Source: an uncultured Parvularcula sp. (GTDB taxonomy: Bacteria; Pseudomonadota; Alphaproteobacteria; Caulobacterales; Parvularculaceae). Taken from it: a stretch of DNA of 63,957 bases. The DNA lies in NCBI GenBank assembly GCA_937919225.1, contig CALFRH010000405.1:1-63957 (forward strand), read 5' to 3'. The translations under genes were made by a program, and so were the position numbers. How positions within the stretch are numbered: the stretch's first letter is position 1; the number at the start of each line of letters is the position of its first letter. Under the pieces are notes generated by a model. It did no database searches. It saw only the letters and a list, made by a program, of their open reading frames with translations, and was not told where the DNA came from. Positions 1 through 9,257 of this stretch are shown piece by piece.

Positions 1-32
1 GTTCTGTCGGTCAGTTTGTTCTGAGCGCCCAC
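1..32 (-). CDS. Probable tyrosine-type integrase, N-terminal fragment only (MGAQNKLTDRT...), continues off the left edge
   Basis: Minus strand GTG at 32..30 preceded by GAGGGGACACC (good SD spacing); translation VGAQNKLTDRT resembles the N-terminus of P4-type integrases (LTDRTI/VKAAKP); directly downstream of tRNA-Leu on the same strand. Confidence 0.45.
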   Translation of the reverse strand, partial: MGAQNKLTDR

Positions 33-211
33 GGTGTCCCCTCAGCTGATGGACCCGCGTCAAAAGCGGACCCCACAAATGGCCCCACATTCTGCATCCG
101 TCTCGATGTCCAGTGTGGACTGCGAAAGCGCGATGACGTTACAAGAACAGCAGAAATACGGCCTTTTCGCAAGGGAAATAGGGTAATCGCGGGATTTAAT
201 GGGGATGTCAA

Positions 212-300
212 TGGTGCCCAGAAGAGGACTCGAACCTCCACGTCCATACGGACACCAGCACCTGAAGCTGGCGCGTCTACCAATTCCGCCATCTGGGCAC
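212..300 (-). tRNA. tRNA-Leu (anticodon CAG), CCA encoded
   Basis: Reverse complement GTGCCCAGATGGCGGAATTGGTAGACGCGCCAGCTTCAGGTGCTGG...GGTTCGAGTCCTCTTCTGGGCACCA; class II tRNA with matching acceptor stem and anticodon loop TTCAGGT. Confidence 0.93.
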
Positions 301-740
301 GCGCTCCCCTGGGGAGGGACGCGTGAAGAAACGCAGCTACGCTTACGCCTCGCGCTTGTCAAACCTTTGTCTCCCTTGTTCGGCCAAAAGGATGGACAGG
401 CGGAGCAATCTATAATTGTTTTAAAACAATAAGATAAGAGATGAAGCGTTGGGCGCCATGGATCCATAAGCCCTCCCTAAGCAGCATCGTATGCCCCACC
501 CTTTCGCTCTCCGAACTGACCGTGCGCTATCCATAAAAAGCTAGAGCGCTTTCAAGACAATCGCGGTCACAGAGAGCGCTGGCTCATGCGTTAACCTTAA
601 GAAACGAACACATCGGAGCGAAGCAAGAATAGGCTTTTAGCGAGACAAAGAAGCCTTAGCTATCGCTTAAGCAACCACAATGCTTAATCACGCGTTAGGA
701 GATAGCGCCTAGGTTGCGGCATCAGCGCTTTGAGGCTCCC

Positions 741-2222
741 ATGTCGACCACCCTCACCGCCTATACGCTCTTTACGAGGACCATTGCCGCCAATGTGCCG
801 GAACCATCGGGCGATGCGACGGTGGAGGCAGAGGTGACCTACTGGCGCGAAACCATCCGAACGATCTCAACCGTCGAAGAACTGACCAGCGACGAGCGGC
901 TCTATGCCTTTGCGACCACAGCGTTCGGGTTCACCGAGGAGGATGCCCCCCTCCCCGTCCTCGCGCAGTTGGCCTTCGAAGGGGGCGCGTCGGACCTAGG
1001 CTCCTACGTCAATGCTGAATATGACACGCGCCTAGAGGAAATGGTTCGTCAGTTTGCGTTTAACGAATTTGGCCTTTCGAGTGCACGGGATCCGTTCTTT
1101 ATTGGCAATATCGAACAACGCTACCGCGCCGCCGTTAATCAAAACCCATTGCTACAAACCGACACAACCGTCGTGCGCGGACGCGCAGAACAAGAGGCGG
1201 ATTACTTCCGGACCCGGATCGGAGGGATTGATAGCCCCGACGAACTGCTAGCGGACTTCCAACTCTATCAGTACTCGCTTACCGCCTTTGGCCTTGAGTC
1301 CTATGCGAGCAATCCCTTCCAAATTCGGCAAGTGCTTGCGGAAGGGGCTGGCGACAGTACCGATCTTGCGGTCGTCCTTGGTGACCCAAAGCTTGAAGCC
1401 TTCACCCGTGCTTTTGGTTTCGACAGTGCAGACGGACCCAATGTGACAGAAGCTCAATTCGCTGAAAGCATTATCACCCGCAACCAACGGGCCACCGGAA
1501 CCATTGAATCCCTATCCCGTGAAGGCGAAACTGATCAATCCGTATACTTTCGGGAAAATATCGGTAAAATTTCGAGCGCAGAGGATCTGCTCGCGGATAG
1601 GCGTCTGTACACCTATGTAATGACGGCCTTTGACTTAAGCGGTGCCATCGATCAGCCTGGCATTATCCGCAAGGTTCTTGAAGAAGGGACCGCTGACGAA
1701 GATGATTTCACCAATCGACTGCCGGACCCCCGCTATCGCGCGATGGCGAAGGTGCTCGCATTTGCAGAGTTTGGTCTACGGAATGTTCAGGATCCGGGGG
1801 TCGTTGATCAAATCGTTGATCGGTATGAACGGGTACAAAGAGAGATTGATGCCGGACGCGACAATCCGGCTGTGGAGTTAGCTGCCTATTTTGATCGCAA
1901 GGCAGAAACCGTTACCGAATGGATCCAGGTCCTCGCCGACTCGCGCCTGCGCAGTGTTACCTTTACCGCCCTTGGGATTCCTCAAGAATTCAATGTGCTG
2001 GGGACCTCAAAGCTTATTGAAGAACTCGAAGCGCGCTACGACATTGCGGACTTCCAGAACCCTGAGCGCCGTGAAGCGTTTATTGAGCGCTATGCCGTTT
2101 TGAACGACGTTGCCACGGGCTTCAGCACGGGGGCGACTAGCGGGTCCGTGGCGGGGCTGTTTCAGCCTGCCCTGAATGGGGCAAGCGTCGAGAATCTCTA
2201 TAGTCTCGTCATTCAGCTTTAG
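741..2222 (+). CDS. DUF1217-family (flagellar-associated) protein with repeated modules
   Basis: ORF 714..2222; likely ATG at 741 (MSTTLTAYTLF). Repeated motif (LYxYxxTAFGL...PFxIRxVLxEG) typical of DUF1217. Confidence 0.7.
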   Translation: MSTTLTAYTLFTRTIAANVPEPSGDATVEAEVTYWRETIRTISTVEELTSDERLYAFATTAFGFTEEDAPLPVLAQLAFEGGASDLGSYVNAEYDTRLEEMVRQFAFNEFGLSSARDPFFIGNIEQRYRAAVNQNPLLQTDTTVVRGRAEQEADYFRTRIGGIDSPDELLADFQLYQYSLTAFGLESYASNPFQIRQVLAEGAGDSTDLAVVLGDPKLEAFTRAFGFDSADGPNVTEAQFAESIITRNQRATGTIESLSREGETDQSVYFRENIGKISSAEDLLADRRLYTYVMTAFDLSGAIDQPGIIRKVLEEGTADEDDFTNRLPDPRYRAMAKVLAFAEFGLRNVQDPGVVDQIVDRYERVQREIDAGRDNPAVELAAYFDRKAETVTEWIQVLADSRLRSVTFTALGIPQEFNVLGTSKLIEELEARYDIADFQNPERREAFIERYAVLNDVATGFSTGATSGSVAGLFQPALNGASVENLYSLVIQL

Positions 2223-2312
2223 CTCCGGGCGGGACCCATTATGGCGCTTCTCCTGGGTGGACATCCAACACCAATCCCCAGCAAATAGAGACAAATCGCG
2301 CTGAGGTCACCT

Positions 2313-3572
2313 ATGACATCTTCATCCCCCGCTCCTTTTGGACCAAAGGTTGAAAATACCATCAGTCCTCGTAGCTTGCCCTATGCCTTTTTTGCCATCG
2401 CCCTGACGGTGCTGATGTTCTACATTGTCTGGGTTGCCCAGGGCGTATTGGTGCCGCTGGTCACAGCGATTTTTGTCTCTTTCCTGATCATGTCCGTGAA
2501 AAGCGGGATTGATCGCATCCCCTTTATCGGACGATATATTCCCAGTGCGGTTGGATTTATTCTCTCTTTTATCGTCATCGCGATTACGCTGCTCGCGCTT
2601 GCGGTAATCGTGCGGGAGAATATTGAGGCCGTGCTCGCCAAGGCACCCGAATATCAGGTTCGGTTTCGCGAAGTGGCGCAAAATCTTGTAACGTTGGCGG
2701 AGGGGCTGCCCTTTATTCCGCCTGATATTGTTGAAGCCTTCGCCGGTGTTATTGAAGGTGTGGGCAGCGGCATTATGCAGGAAACCGATGCGCCCACTGG
2801 GGACAATAGTGCTACGGAGGATTTACGGCGGCAAGCCTTCTCCCTCGTCCAAGGGGCGGTGGGCAGTGTCACCAGCGCCGCGGGCGGCCTGTTGGGTAGT
2901 CTTGTTACTACATTTCTGTACACCGCTTTTTTTCTGCTGGAGCGCGGACGGTTTTTAAACAAGCTGGCTCTTATCGCGGGTAAGGAGCGCGGCGAAGCGT
3001 TTGTCCATGACGTGGTGGACGATATTGGCCATCTCATCCGCACTTATATTTCGATGAAGACCCTCATCAACCTGTTCGTGGCGGGGATCTCCTTCATCAT
3101 TATGTCGTTGCGCCAAACCGACTTTGCAGGCTTTTGGGCGCTCATTATTTTTGCCTTCGGCTATATCCCCATTGTGGGCGCGATTTTGGCCGTCTCCATG
3201 CCGACCATATTAACGCTGGTGCAGCCCGAAAATGGCGGGTTGCTCAACGCTGTGATCACGATGATTTTGCTGACCGGTGCGGAACAAAGCGTGAGTTCCG
3301 TTATTGAACCAAGACTGATGGGGCGATCACTCAACCTCTCGCCCCTGGTGATCCTCATTTCACTTGCCACATGGGGCACCTTATGGGGCTTTCCCGGGAT
3401 GTTACTCTGTGTACCCATGACGGTGACACTTCTTATCGTCTTGTCACAGTTTGAAACCACCCGGCCAGTGGCCATCTTACTCTCTGATAACGGAGAAATT
3501 GCACCACTAAAAGGTGGACACACGGATGCGGAAGAAAAGCGGATGGCAAAGCAGGCTGAAGCGGGCGCCTAA
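2313..3572 (+). CDS. AI-2E family transporter / PerM-like permease
   Basis: Multi-TM protein; AFGYIPIVGAILAVSMPTI and EPRLMGRSLNLSPLVILISL are family motifs. Confidence 0.85.
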   Translation: MTSSSPAPFGPKVENTISPRSLPYAFFAIALTVLMFYIVWVAQGVLVPLVTAIFVSFLIMSVKSGIDRIPFIGRYIPSAVGFILSFIVIAITLLALAVIVRENIEAVLAKAPEYQVRFREVAQNLVTLAEGLPFIPPDIVEAFAGVIEGVGSGIMQETDAPTGDNSATEDLRRQAFSLVQGAVGSVTSAAGGLLGSLVTTFLYTAFFLLERGRFLNKLALIAGKERGEAFVHDVVDDIGHLIRTYISMKTLINLFVAGISFIIMSLRQTDFAGFWALIIFAFGYIPIVGAILAVSMPTILTLVQPENGGLLNAVITMILLTGAEQSVSSVIEPRLMGRSLNLSPLVILISLATWGTLWGFPGMLLCVPMTVTLLIVLSQFETTRPVAILLSDNGEIAPLKGGHTDAEEKRMAKQAEAGA

Positions 3573-3583
3573 GGAAGATGGAG

Positions 3584-4477
3584 TTACCCGGCCATCAACT
3601 TCGCCAAATCCACCGCCTCCGCTTCACGATCAGACCCTCGACGCCAGGCAAGGCCCAGATCCCGCGACGGCGCATGTCCGCCTGGATCAATCACGGGGAT
3701 CGTGACGAGGCCCGTGACGTCAGCCAACCCGGCCGTCACCGCCAGTTGAGGGAGTAAGGTTGTACCGAGGCCAGATCGCACCATCTGCGCCAAGGTAAAC
3801 AGTGAGGTGGCGCCAAAAGCATCGGCAGTATCCCGCGGCTGAAGATGGCAGGCGGACAAAGCATGATCCCGCAGGCAATGTCCGTCCTCCAATAAAAGCA
3901 GATTCTCCGCCGCTAACGCTTCGCTGCTTACTGATTTTCTTGCCGCCAGAGGGTGGTCAGGCGCACAAGCAAACAAAAAAGGATCCTCCCCAAAGATAAG
4001 CGTATCGAGGCCGTCGGTTTCCACCGGCATAGCCAGCACCGCAATATCAATCCGGCCTGCCCGTAATCCATCAACCAGTTGGTTGGTCAACTCCTCCCGC
4101 AGAAACAGCCGCAACGCAGGGTAGCTCTTCCCGATCAGTGGCATGAGTTGCGGCAGCAAAAAGGGCCCAATCGTGGGGATAAGCCCCAGGCGGAGATCTC
4201 CGGTGAGGGGCGGTCGGGCCTCCGCCACCCGAACCATATCCCGCGCGAGGCCCAGCATCTCTTCCGCACGACCGGCAATCGTTTCCCCCAATGTGGTGAG
4301 CGCAAATTGCCGTGACGTCCGATCCACCAGCATGGACTCAAGGACCCCCTCCAGCTCCTTAATCCCCGCTGACAGGGTGGACTGGGACACATGGCATTCC
4401 TCCGCCGCCCTAGAAAAGGACTGGTTCCGGGCGAGACTTTCGAAGAATTGGAGCTGGCGAAGAGTAGGTAGGGGCAT
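3584..4477 (-). CDS. oxyR: LysR-family hydrogen-peroxide regulator OxyR
   Basis: LysR HTH (LRQLQFFESLARNQSFSRAAEECHVSQSTLSAGIKELE) plus redox motif GHCLRDHALSAC; divergent from ahpC. Confidence 0.85.
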   Translation of the reverse strand: MPLPTLRQLQFFESLARNQSFSRAAEECHVSQSTLSAGIKELEGVLESMLVDRTSRQFALTTLGETIAGRAEEMLGLARDMVRVAEARPPLTGDLRLGLIPTIGPFLLPQLMPLIGKSYPALRLFLREELTNQLVDGLRAGRIDIAVLAMPVETDGLDTLIFGEDPFLFACAPDHPLAARKSVSSEALAAENLLLLEDGHCLRDHALSACHLQPRDTADAFGATSLFTLAQMVRSGLGTTLLPQLAVTAGLADVTGLVTIPVIDPGGHAPSRDLGLAWRRGSDREAEAVDLAKLMAG

Positions 4478-4621
4478 GGGGTGGATGTTGCCTGAAAGCG
4501 GGCGTCAACGCCATCGAAAAAATCGATCAAGCATCGCCGAATAATCTATTTGCCCGGAAGGCAAGCACACGCCATATCCACTCCAGACGCGAGAGAGCGC
4601 GTTTACGGACTCAACCGAATA

Positions 4622-5179
4622 ATGGAGACGAATATGCTCGGTATTGGCGACAAACTGCCTGACTTCAAAGTGGTCGGGGTGAAGCCTGGCTTCAATCAAA
4701 TCGAAGAAAATGGCGAAAGCGCCTTTGAAGACCTCACCCAAGAGAGCTTTGCGGGCAAGTGGAAGATCATTTACTTCTACCCCAAGGACTTCACTTTTGT
4801 GTGCCCTACGGAAATCGCTGAATTTGGCCGCCTCGCCAAAGATTTCGAAGATCGCGATGCGATTGTGCTCGGTGGCTCCACTGACAATGAATTTGTGAAG
4901 CTTGCCTGGCGCCGCGATCATGCTGACCTCGACAAGCACCCCGCTTGGCAGTTTGCCGACACCACCGGCGCCCTTGTAGACGGTCTTGGCATCCGCGCAG
5001 AAGAAGGTGTCGCCCTACGCGCAACCTTCGTTGTGGACCCCCACAATGTGATCCAGCACGTTTATGTCACAAATTTGAATGTGGGCCGGAACCCTCAAGA
5101 TACTTTACGTGTTCTTGACGCGCTCCAGACTGATGAGCTCTGCCCGTGTAACCGCCCCCTCGGCGGTGAGACGCTCTAG
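4622..5179 (+). CDS. ahpC: Peroxiredoxin (AhpC/TSA family)
   Basis: FYPKDFTFVCPTEIAEFG and C-terminal CPCNRP; next to oxyR. Confidence 0.85.
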   Translation: METNMLGIGDKLPDFKVVGVKPGFNQIEENGESAFEDLTQESFAGKWKIIYFYPKDFTFVCPTEIAEFGRLAKDFEDRDAIVLGGSTDNEFVKLAWRRDHADLDKHPAWQFADTTGALVDGLGIRAEEGVALRATFVVDPHNVIQHVYVTNLNVGRNPQDTLRVLDALQTDELCPCNRPLGGETL

Positions 5180-5440
5180 GTCTTGAGTACTATTCCTGTG
5201 TCTGTCGGCGCCTTCCCAATGCCGGCAGACACAAATCTACGGTGCTTCTCATGGAACGTTTTTGACGGTCGAGAAAGCATCGAGAGAAGTTGGCTCCGTG
5301 CCCTAGATCTCCCCCTAACCCTCCCTCGGGCTCGGGCCACTTCTCGCCTCTCAAATCCCTACGCTTTGCCCAACGCGCCGGGGCGCTCCACGCGCTATAC
5401 CAGCCCTTCTTTATACGCCTTATTATAAGGAGAGATTTCC

Positions 5441-5974
5441 ATGTCATTAGATCAATTGCGCGATCAGTTACCAGACTATGCCAAAGACATACGTCTCAAT
5501 CTCGGCAGCCTAGCGAACGAGACCATCCTATCTGACCAGCAAAAGTGGGGTACGTATCTCGCAAGCGCTCTGGCAAGCAGGAACGCCCCCGTCATTCAGG
5601 CCATCAATGCCGAAGTAGCGGACAAATTGTCCCCCGATGCTATTCAAGGCGCCAAAGCGGCGGCGGCAATCATGGGGATGAACAATATCTACTACCGATT
5701 CACCCACATGGTCTCGGAAAAGACCTATGGGACCCTGCCTGCTAAGCTACGCATGCAGATTATTGCTAACCCGGGTGTCGATAAGGTAGATTTCGAGCTC
5801 TGGAGCCTTGCTGTCTCAGCCATTAATGGCTGCGGCATGTGCATCGACAGCCACGACGCGGTCGTGCGCAAAGGCGGCATGACCACGGAACAAGTGCAAG
5901 CTGCGGTGCGGATAGCCTCAAATGTCCATGCAGCAGCGGCAATCCTTGACGGTGAGGCCGCACTGGCGGGGTAA
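5441..5974 (+). CDS. ahpD: Alkyl hydroperoxidase AhpD / carboxymuconolactone decarboxylase family
   Basis: [33 protein letters not shown] (CxxC...H motif); downstream of ahpC. Confidence 0.85.
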   Translation: MSLDQLRDQLPDYAKDIRLNLGSLANETILSDQQKWGTYLASALASRNAPVIQAINAEVADKLSPDAIQGAKAAAAIMGMNNIYYRFTHMVSEKTYGTLPAKLRMQIIANPGVDKVDFELWSLAVSAINGCGMCIDSHDAVVRKGGMTTEQVQAAVRIASNVHAAAAILDGEAALAG

Positions 5975-6092
5975 AGGCGCAAAGCCAGCCCTTTCCTCAA
6001 TCAGGATCAAGCCGATCGCTCGCAGGTATCAAGGATGCAACAGCGGTGTCGCGAGACCAAAAGAACGCGAGCCGCTGTTGAATGGTACCTAC

Positions 6093-7115
6093 TCAGGCCG
6101 CCTTCTGAAGAAGTGGATCGAGCACAGGATCAACATTGGGAGAGTTGGTTTTGATGATTTTTAGCAGCTGCAGGACGCCCTCAGAGAGGACGGGTGCTTT
6201 TTCGATTTGAGCGATAAGCCAGGTCGCCTCATCATGGGTGATGGCCTCTCTCTGAACGGCCTCTTGTAGGCGCGCCGTTTCCCGCGCAGCCGCTTCTGCC
6301 TCTTTCTTTCGCCAAAAGGGGTCAAGGTCGCTCAACACCTCCCTCAGCGGGATGTTTCCGGATGCAAGCGCTTGTCCGGCTTGTGTAAAAATCTCGCCAA
6401 TAGTGCCTCGCTCCTTTAGCCACTCTTCGCGACGAAGCGCTTCATTGGGTTCAGGGACAATCGGCGCGCCCCTCGGAAACATCAGGTAATTGGCAACCCC
6501 TTTAGCAAGAAGGTCTGGCCAACTGTCTGCATTTTCATCAGCAGACGTCTTGCGATCCAGTTCGAGGAGCCTCTCCGCTTCATCACGCGAAACAGTGAAC
6601 CCCCCAGGGCTACCAGGCGCGTAAATTGTGCTACGGATTAGCTCGACATCTTCATTCAAGATAACAGCAGGCGGACGGTTCGACCCATAACAACTATGGT
6701 CTGTGTGCAGTACGCTATCCCGCACGGCGCTGATCGCCAATTGACCAAGTTGATCCGGACAATGGGTACACCAGTGAACGATGTTAATGAGTAGGGCCAA
6801 CTCCGACGCATCATCAATGTGCCCATCTTGGCTTATTGCGGCGATAAGCTGCGACGCCTGTTCATCACTCACATATCCGCGGGGGGTGCTCTGCCAAACG
6901 AAGTAGTCCGTCAAAGCCTCGACATATAATCCAAACCACTCGTCGCATTTATCTGTACAATTGTCATTCAGCCGAAACAGGGTTTGCGCTTGTTCATCAT
7001 CCACGACACCGTCTTGGAAAATTAGTCTTCGTAAGCTTAAAACATCATCGGGACGTATGGCACTGGCATCAGAAAGCCGACGGGCCAACGCGTGAAAATT
7101 CTGAATGCTGTTCAT
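6093..7115 (-). CDS. Hypothetical protein with tandem TerB-like/helical repeats
   Basis: 340-aa ORF with internally similar segments (RRLIFQDGVVDDEQAQTLFRLND...; VSDEQASQLIAAISQDGHIDD; VSRDEAERLLELDRKT). Confidence 0.6.
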   Translation of the reverse strand: MNSIQNFHALARRLSDASAIRPDDVLSLRRLIFQDGVVDDEQAQTLFRLNDNCTDKCDEWFGLYVEALTDYFVWQSTPRGYVSDEQASQLIAAISQDGHIDDASELALLINIVHWCTHCPDQLGQLAISAVRDSVLHTDHSCYGSNRPPAVILNEDVELIRSTIYAPGSPGGFTVSRDEAERLLELDRKTSADENADSWPDLLAKGVANYLMFPRGAPIVPEPNEALRREEWLKERGTIGEIFTQAGQALASGNIPLREVLSDLDPFWRKKEAEAAARETARLQEAVQREAITHDEATWLIAQIEKAPVLSEGVLQLLKIIKTNSPNVDPVLDPLLQKAA

Positions 7116-7337
7116 GATAACCCACCAAGAAGCTCGCGCGCCGCTAACGGCGCGCCCTATCTAACAAAACGGTGGGATGGCTGTCAGCTCATGTGTCGTT
7201 AAGGTAACCAATCCAGATCACCAACACCTCTAGCCGACGCGCACCCTCAACCTCACCATATTCCATATAATCATTACCGATTAATCAATATAACGAGGTC
7301 ATTGGTACCAGAAAGGCAATTATCCGTTTGGCAGTGT

Positions 7338-7832
7338 TTAGTCCGCCACCATGGCCGTCACCACCGCCTGAGATGTTTTTACGGGCATGGCGGATAAAAT
7401 AGCGCCTGCCACATCAGGGTTCATCGTTGCAATGACGCCTGCAGCCTTTTCATGGGGTAGGCCAGCGAGTGCACCCGCCGCCTTCACCGGATCCATCGCG
7501 GCATAAACCGCCGCCATCCGTTTTTGGGTAATCCCCTTTTTCTCTTTTACGGCCTTGGCTTCAGAGGCGACCGCCGCGTGACGTTTCGCCTCCGCTAGAG
7601 CGATATCGCTAGCAATCGCACGCGCTTCAACCTCTCGCTCCCGCACAGCCAGTTCCTCCTCCCACGCATCAAGTTCCGCGAAGGGAGGGGGCGCTTCGGC
7701 CACTTTGGTCGCAGCAGCAGCGGACCATTCAGCAGCCTGCACATCCAGATGCCAGAGACCTTCAGCGGTACGGCCCACCAACACAACACCGAATAACGCC
7801 ATCAGGGTGGGGAAGACGGGGGTCCGTGCCAT
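7338..7832 (-). CDS. MotE-family flagellar protein
   Basis: N-terminal TM, coiled coil, C-terminal MgtE-N-like MDPVKAAGALAGLPHEKAAGVIATMNPDVAGAILSAMP; in flagellar operon. Confidence 0.7.
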   Translation of the reverse strand: MARTPVFPTLMALFGVVLVGRTAEGLWHLDVQAAEWSAAAATKVAEAPPPFAELDAWEEELAVREREVEARAIASDIALAEAKRHAAVASEAKAVKEKKGITQKRMAAVYAAMDPVKAAGALAGLPHEKAAGVIATMNPDVAGAILSAMPVKTSQAVVTAMVAD

Positions 7833-7835
7833 TCC

Positions 7836-8423
7836 TTATCGATCTCCCACTGCGCGAAGGAACGGATTATTCTCCCGGTCCGACCGCGATGCTGCAACAG
7901 ATGCGACAGCCGCCGCCCCTTCCCCCTCTAACGCCTTAAGCTTAGCGGCATTCGCCCGGCGCGCGCGGCGCAGCGCCTGCTCGCGGGTCAGTGCATTCAC
8001 TTTACCGGCAATCTCCACCGCCTTTGTCAGCGCATTGAGTTCGTGCCGCGCTCGTTCGGTCAGGGTACCAAGGCGTTCGGACAAAGCATCGGCTCCCTTC
8101 ATGGATTGGGCGACCCGTGTTTTTGCGCGATGCACCTGGCCATCGAGGATACCAATTGTATCCTCTGCTGACTGTTTGTTTTCTTCGATTTTGGCTAAAA
8201 CCGCGTTTAGATCGTTCAAGGATTCCCTTGCTTTTTCAGAGATTGATTCTCCAGCTTCCTGAGAAGCTTTCACAGCATTGGAGAGATTGACAATTGCTTC
8301 GCCCACCCCTGTTTTCAGTTCATGCAGCGCGCGTAGGCGCCGCCCCAACTGCCAACAGTAAAGAATGGCCGTCGCTGAAGTCAGAATGAGGATCAGGTCC
8401 AAAGTCGCAGATATTGGTGTCAT
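7836..8423 (-). CDS. DUF6468-type flagellar-associated membrane protein (PflI-like)
   Basis: N-terminal TM followed by long coiled coil; position between FliL and MotE. Confidence 0.55.
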   Translation of the reverse strand: MTPISATLDLILILTSATAILYCWQLGRRLRALHELKTGVGEAIVNLSNAVKASQEAGESISEKARESLNDLNAVLAKIEENKQSAEDTIGILDGQVHRAKTRVAQSMKGADALSERLGTLTERARHELNALTKAVEIAGKVNALTREQALRRARRANAAKLKALEGEGAAAVASVAASRSDRENNPFLRAVGDR

Positions 8424-8433
8424 GGTGGGCCCT

Positions 8434-9108
8434 TTATGTCATTAAATAGTCAGTAATGAGAATAGCAGAGACGGCATCCTCACCCAGCATATCCTTCGCC
8501 GCCGTCAACAATTCCAATCGCAATGCTTCGAGGCCCTCGGGACCTCCCAACGTTTCTGGCGGCAGCGCTCGCGCCGCCGCAGTGAAGCCGTCTCGCAGTT
8601 TGAGCTGAATAACCGCGGGGTCCGTGAGATAGTCTTCAAACGCCTCAACCGCGATAACCATCCGCAGGCGGGGCGCCCGCCGGGGGCCTCCTGTCTCTTG
8701 CGACAAAGAAATGACAATCGGCTCAATTTTTAAGAGAGCGAGACCAGGGGCCTCATCCTTACCCTTCTTTTTCTTTTTTTTGTCACCGCCATCTTCACCA
8801 ATCAGGGTGGGAAGGGTTTTGGGTTTCGCGCCCGCGGCAGCGTAAGCATCGTCCTTTTTTTCTTTATCGTGACCGTCGCCATAGGCGTCGTCACTTTTTT
8901 CGGTGGCGCCATTATCATCATACGCCTTGTCAGTGTCCGCCATCTCAGTCGCCGGCGCCCCGGCCATGCCTGGAAGGGGTCCAAAGTAAGAGACACCAAA
9001 GGCGGCCGCCCCCGCCAAGACCGGGGGTAGGACGAGACCTAACATCCCGCCGCCCTTATTGGGCTGCACCTCTTCCTCCACATCTGTCGGGGTATCCCCG
9101 CTTGCCAT
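8434..9108 (-). CDS. fliL: Flagellar basal body-associated protein FliL
   Basis: N-terminal TM, acidic/lysine-rich linker, C-terminal ALLKIEPIVISLSQ...LRMVIAVEAFEDYL...DMLGEDAVSAILITDYLMT; start taken as MASGDT. Confidence 0.8.
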   Translation of the reverse strand: MASGDTPTDVEEEVQPNKGGGMLGLVLPPVLAGAAAFGVSYFGPLPGMAGAPATEMADTDKAYDDNGATEKSDDAYGDGHDKEKKDDAYAAAGAKPKTLPTLIGEDGGDKKKKKKGKDEAPGLALLKIEPIVISLSQETGGPRRAPRLRMVIAVEAFEDYLTDPAVIQLKLRDGFTAAARALPPETLGGPEGLEALRLELLTAAKDMLGEDAVSAILITDYLMT

Positions 9109-9171
9109 AGCCAGCCCTTTCCCGGTTGCGCGTGCCTTTATGGACGCTGCGTCCACAATCAAAGATTACTA

Positions 9172-9187
9172 TGGCCCACTTTTTGCA
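9172..9187 (+). promoter_or_regulatory. Candidate sigma-54 (-24/-12) promoter upstream of fliF
   Basis: TGGCCCACTTTTTGCA: GG-N10-GC spacing, 70 bp upstream of the fliF start codon. Confidence 0.55.
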
Positions 9188-9257
9188 ACCATAGGTAAAG
9201 GCTCTGTTAACGGTTCGCCCATAGATTTTGCTGGAACGTTAATTATTAGGGCGCGGG

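Noticed and set aside
11-292. 93-aa minus ORF MAELVDAPASGAGVRM...
   Set aside because: MAELVDAP is the usual spurious translation of a tRNA-Leu; the ORF overlaps tRNA-Leu(CAG).
4478-4621. OxyR binding site in the oxyR/ahpC intergenic region
   Set aside because: I could not see a convincing ATAG-N7-CTAT-type arrangement; not claimed.
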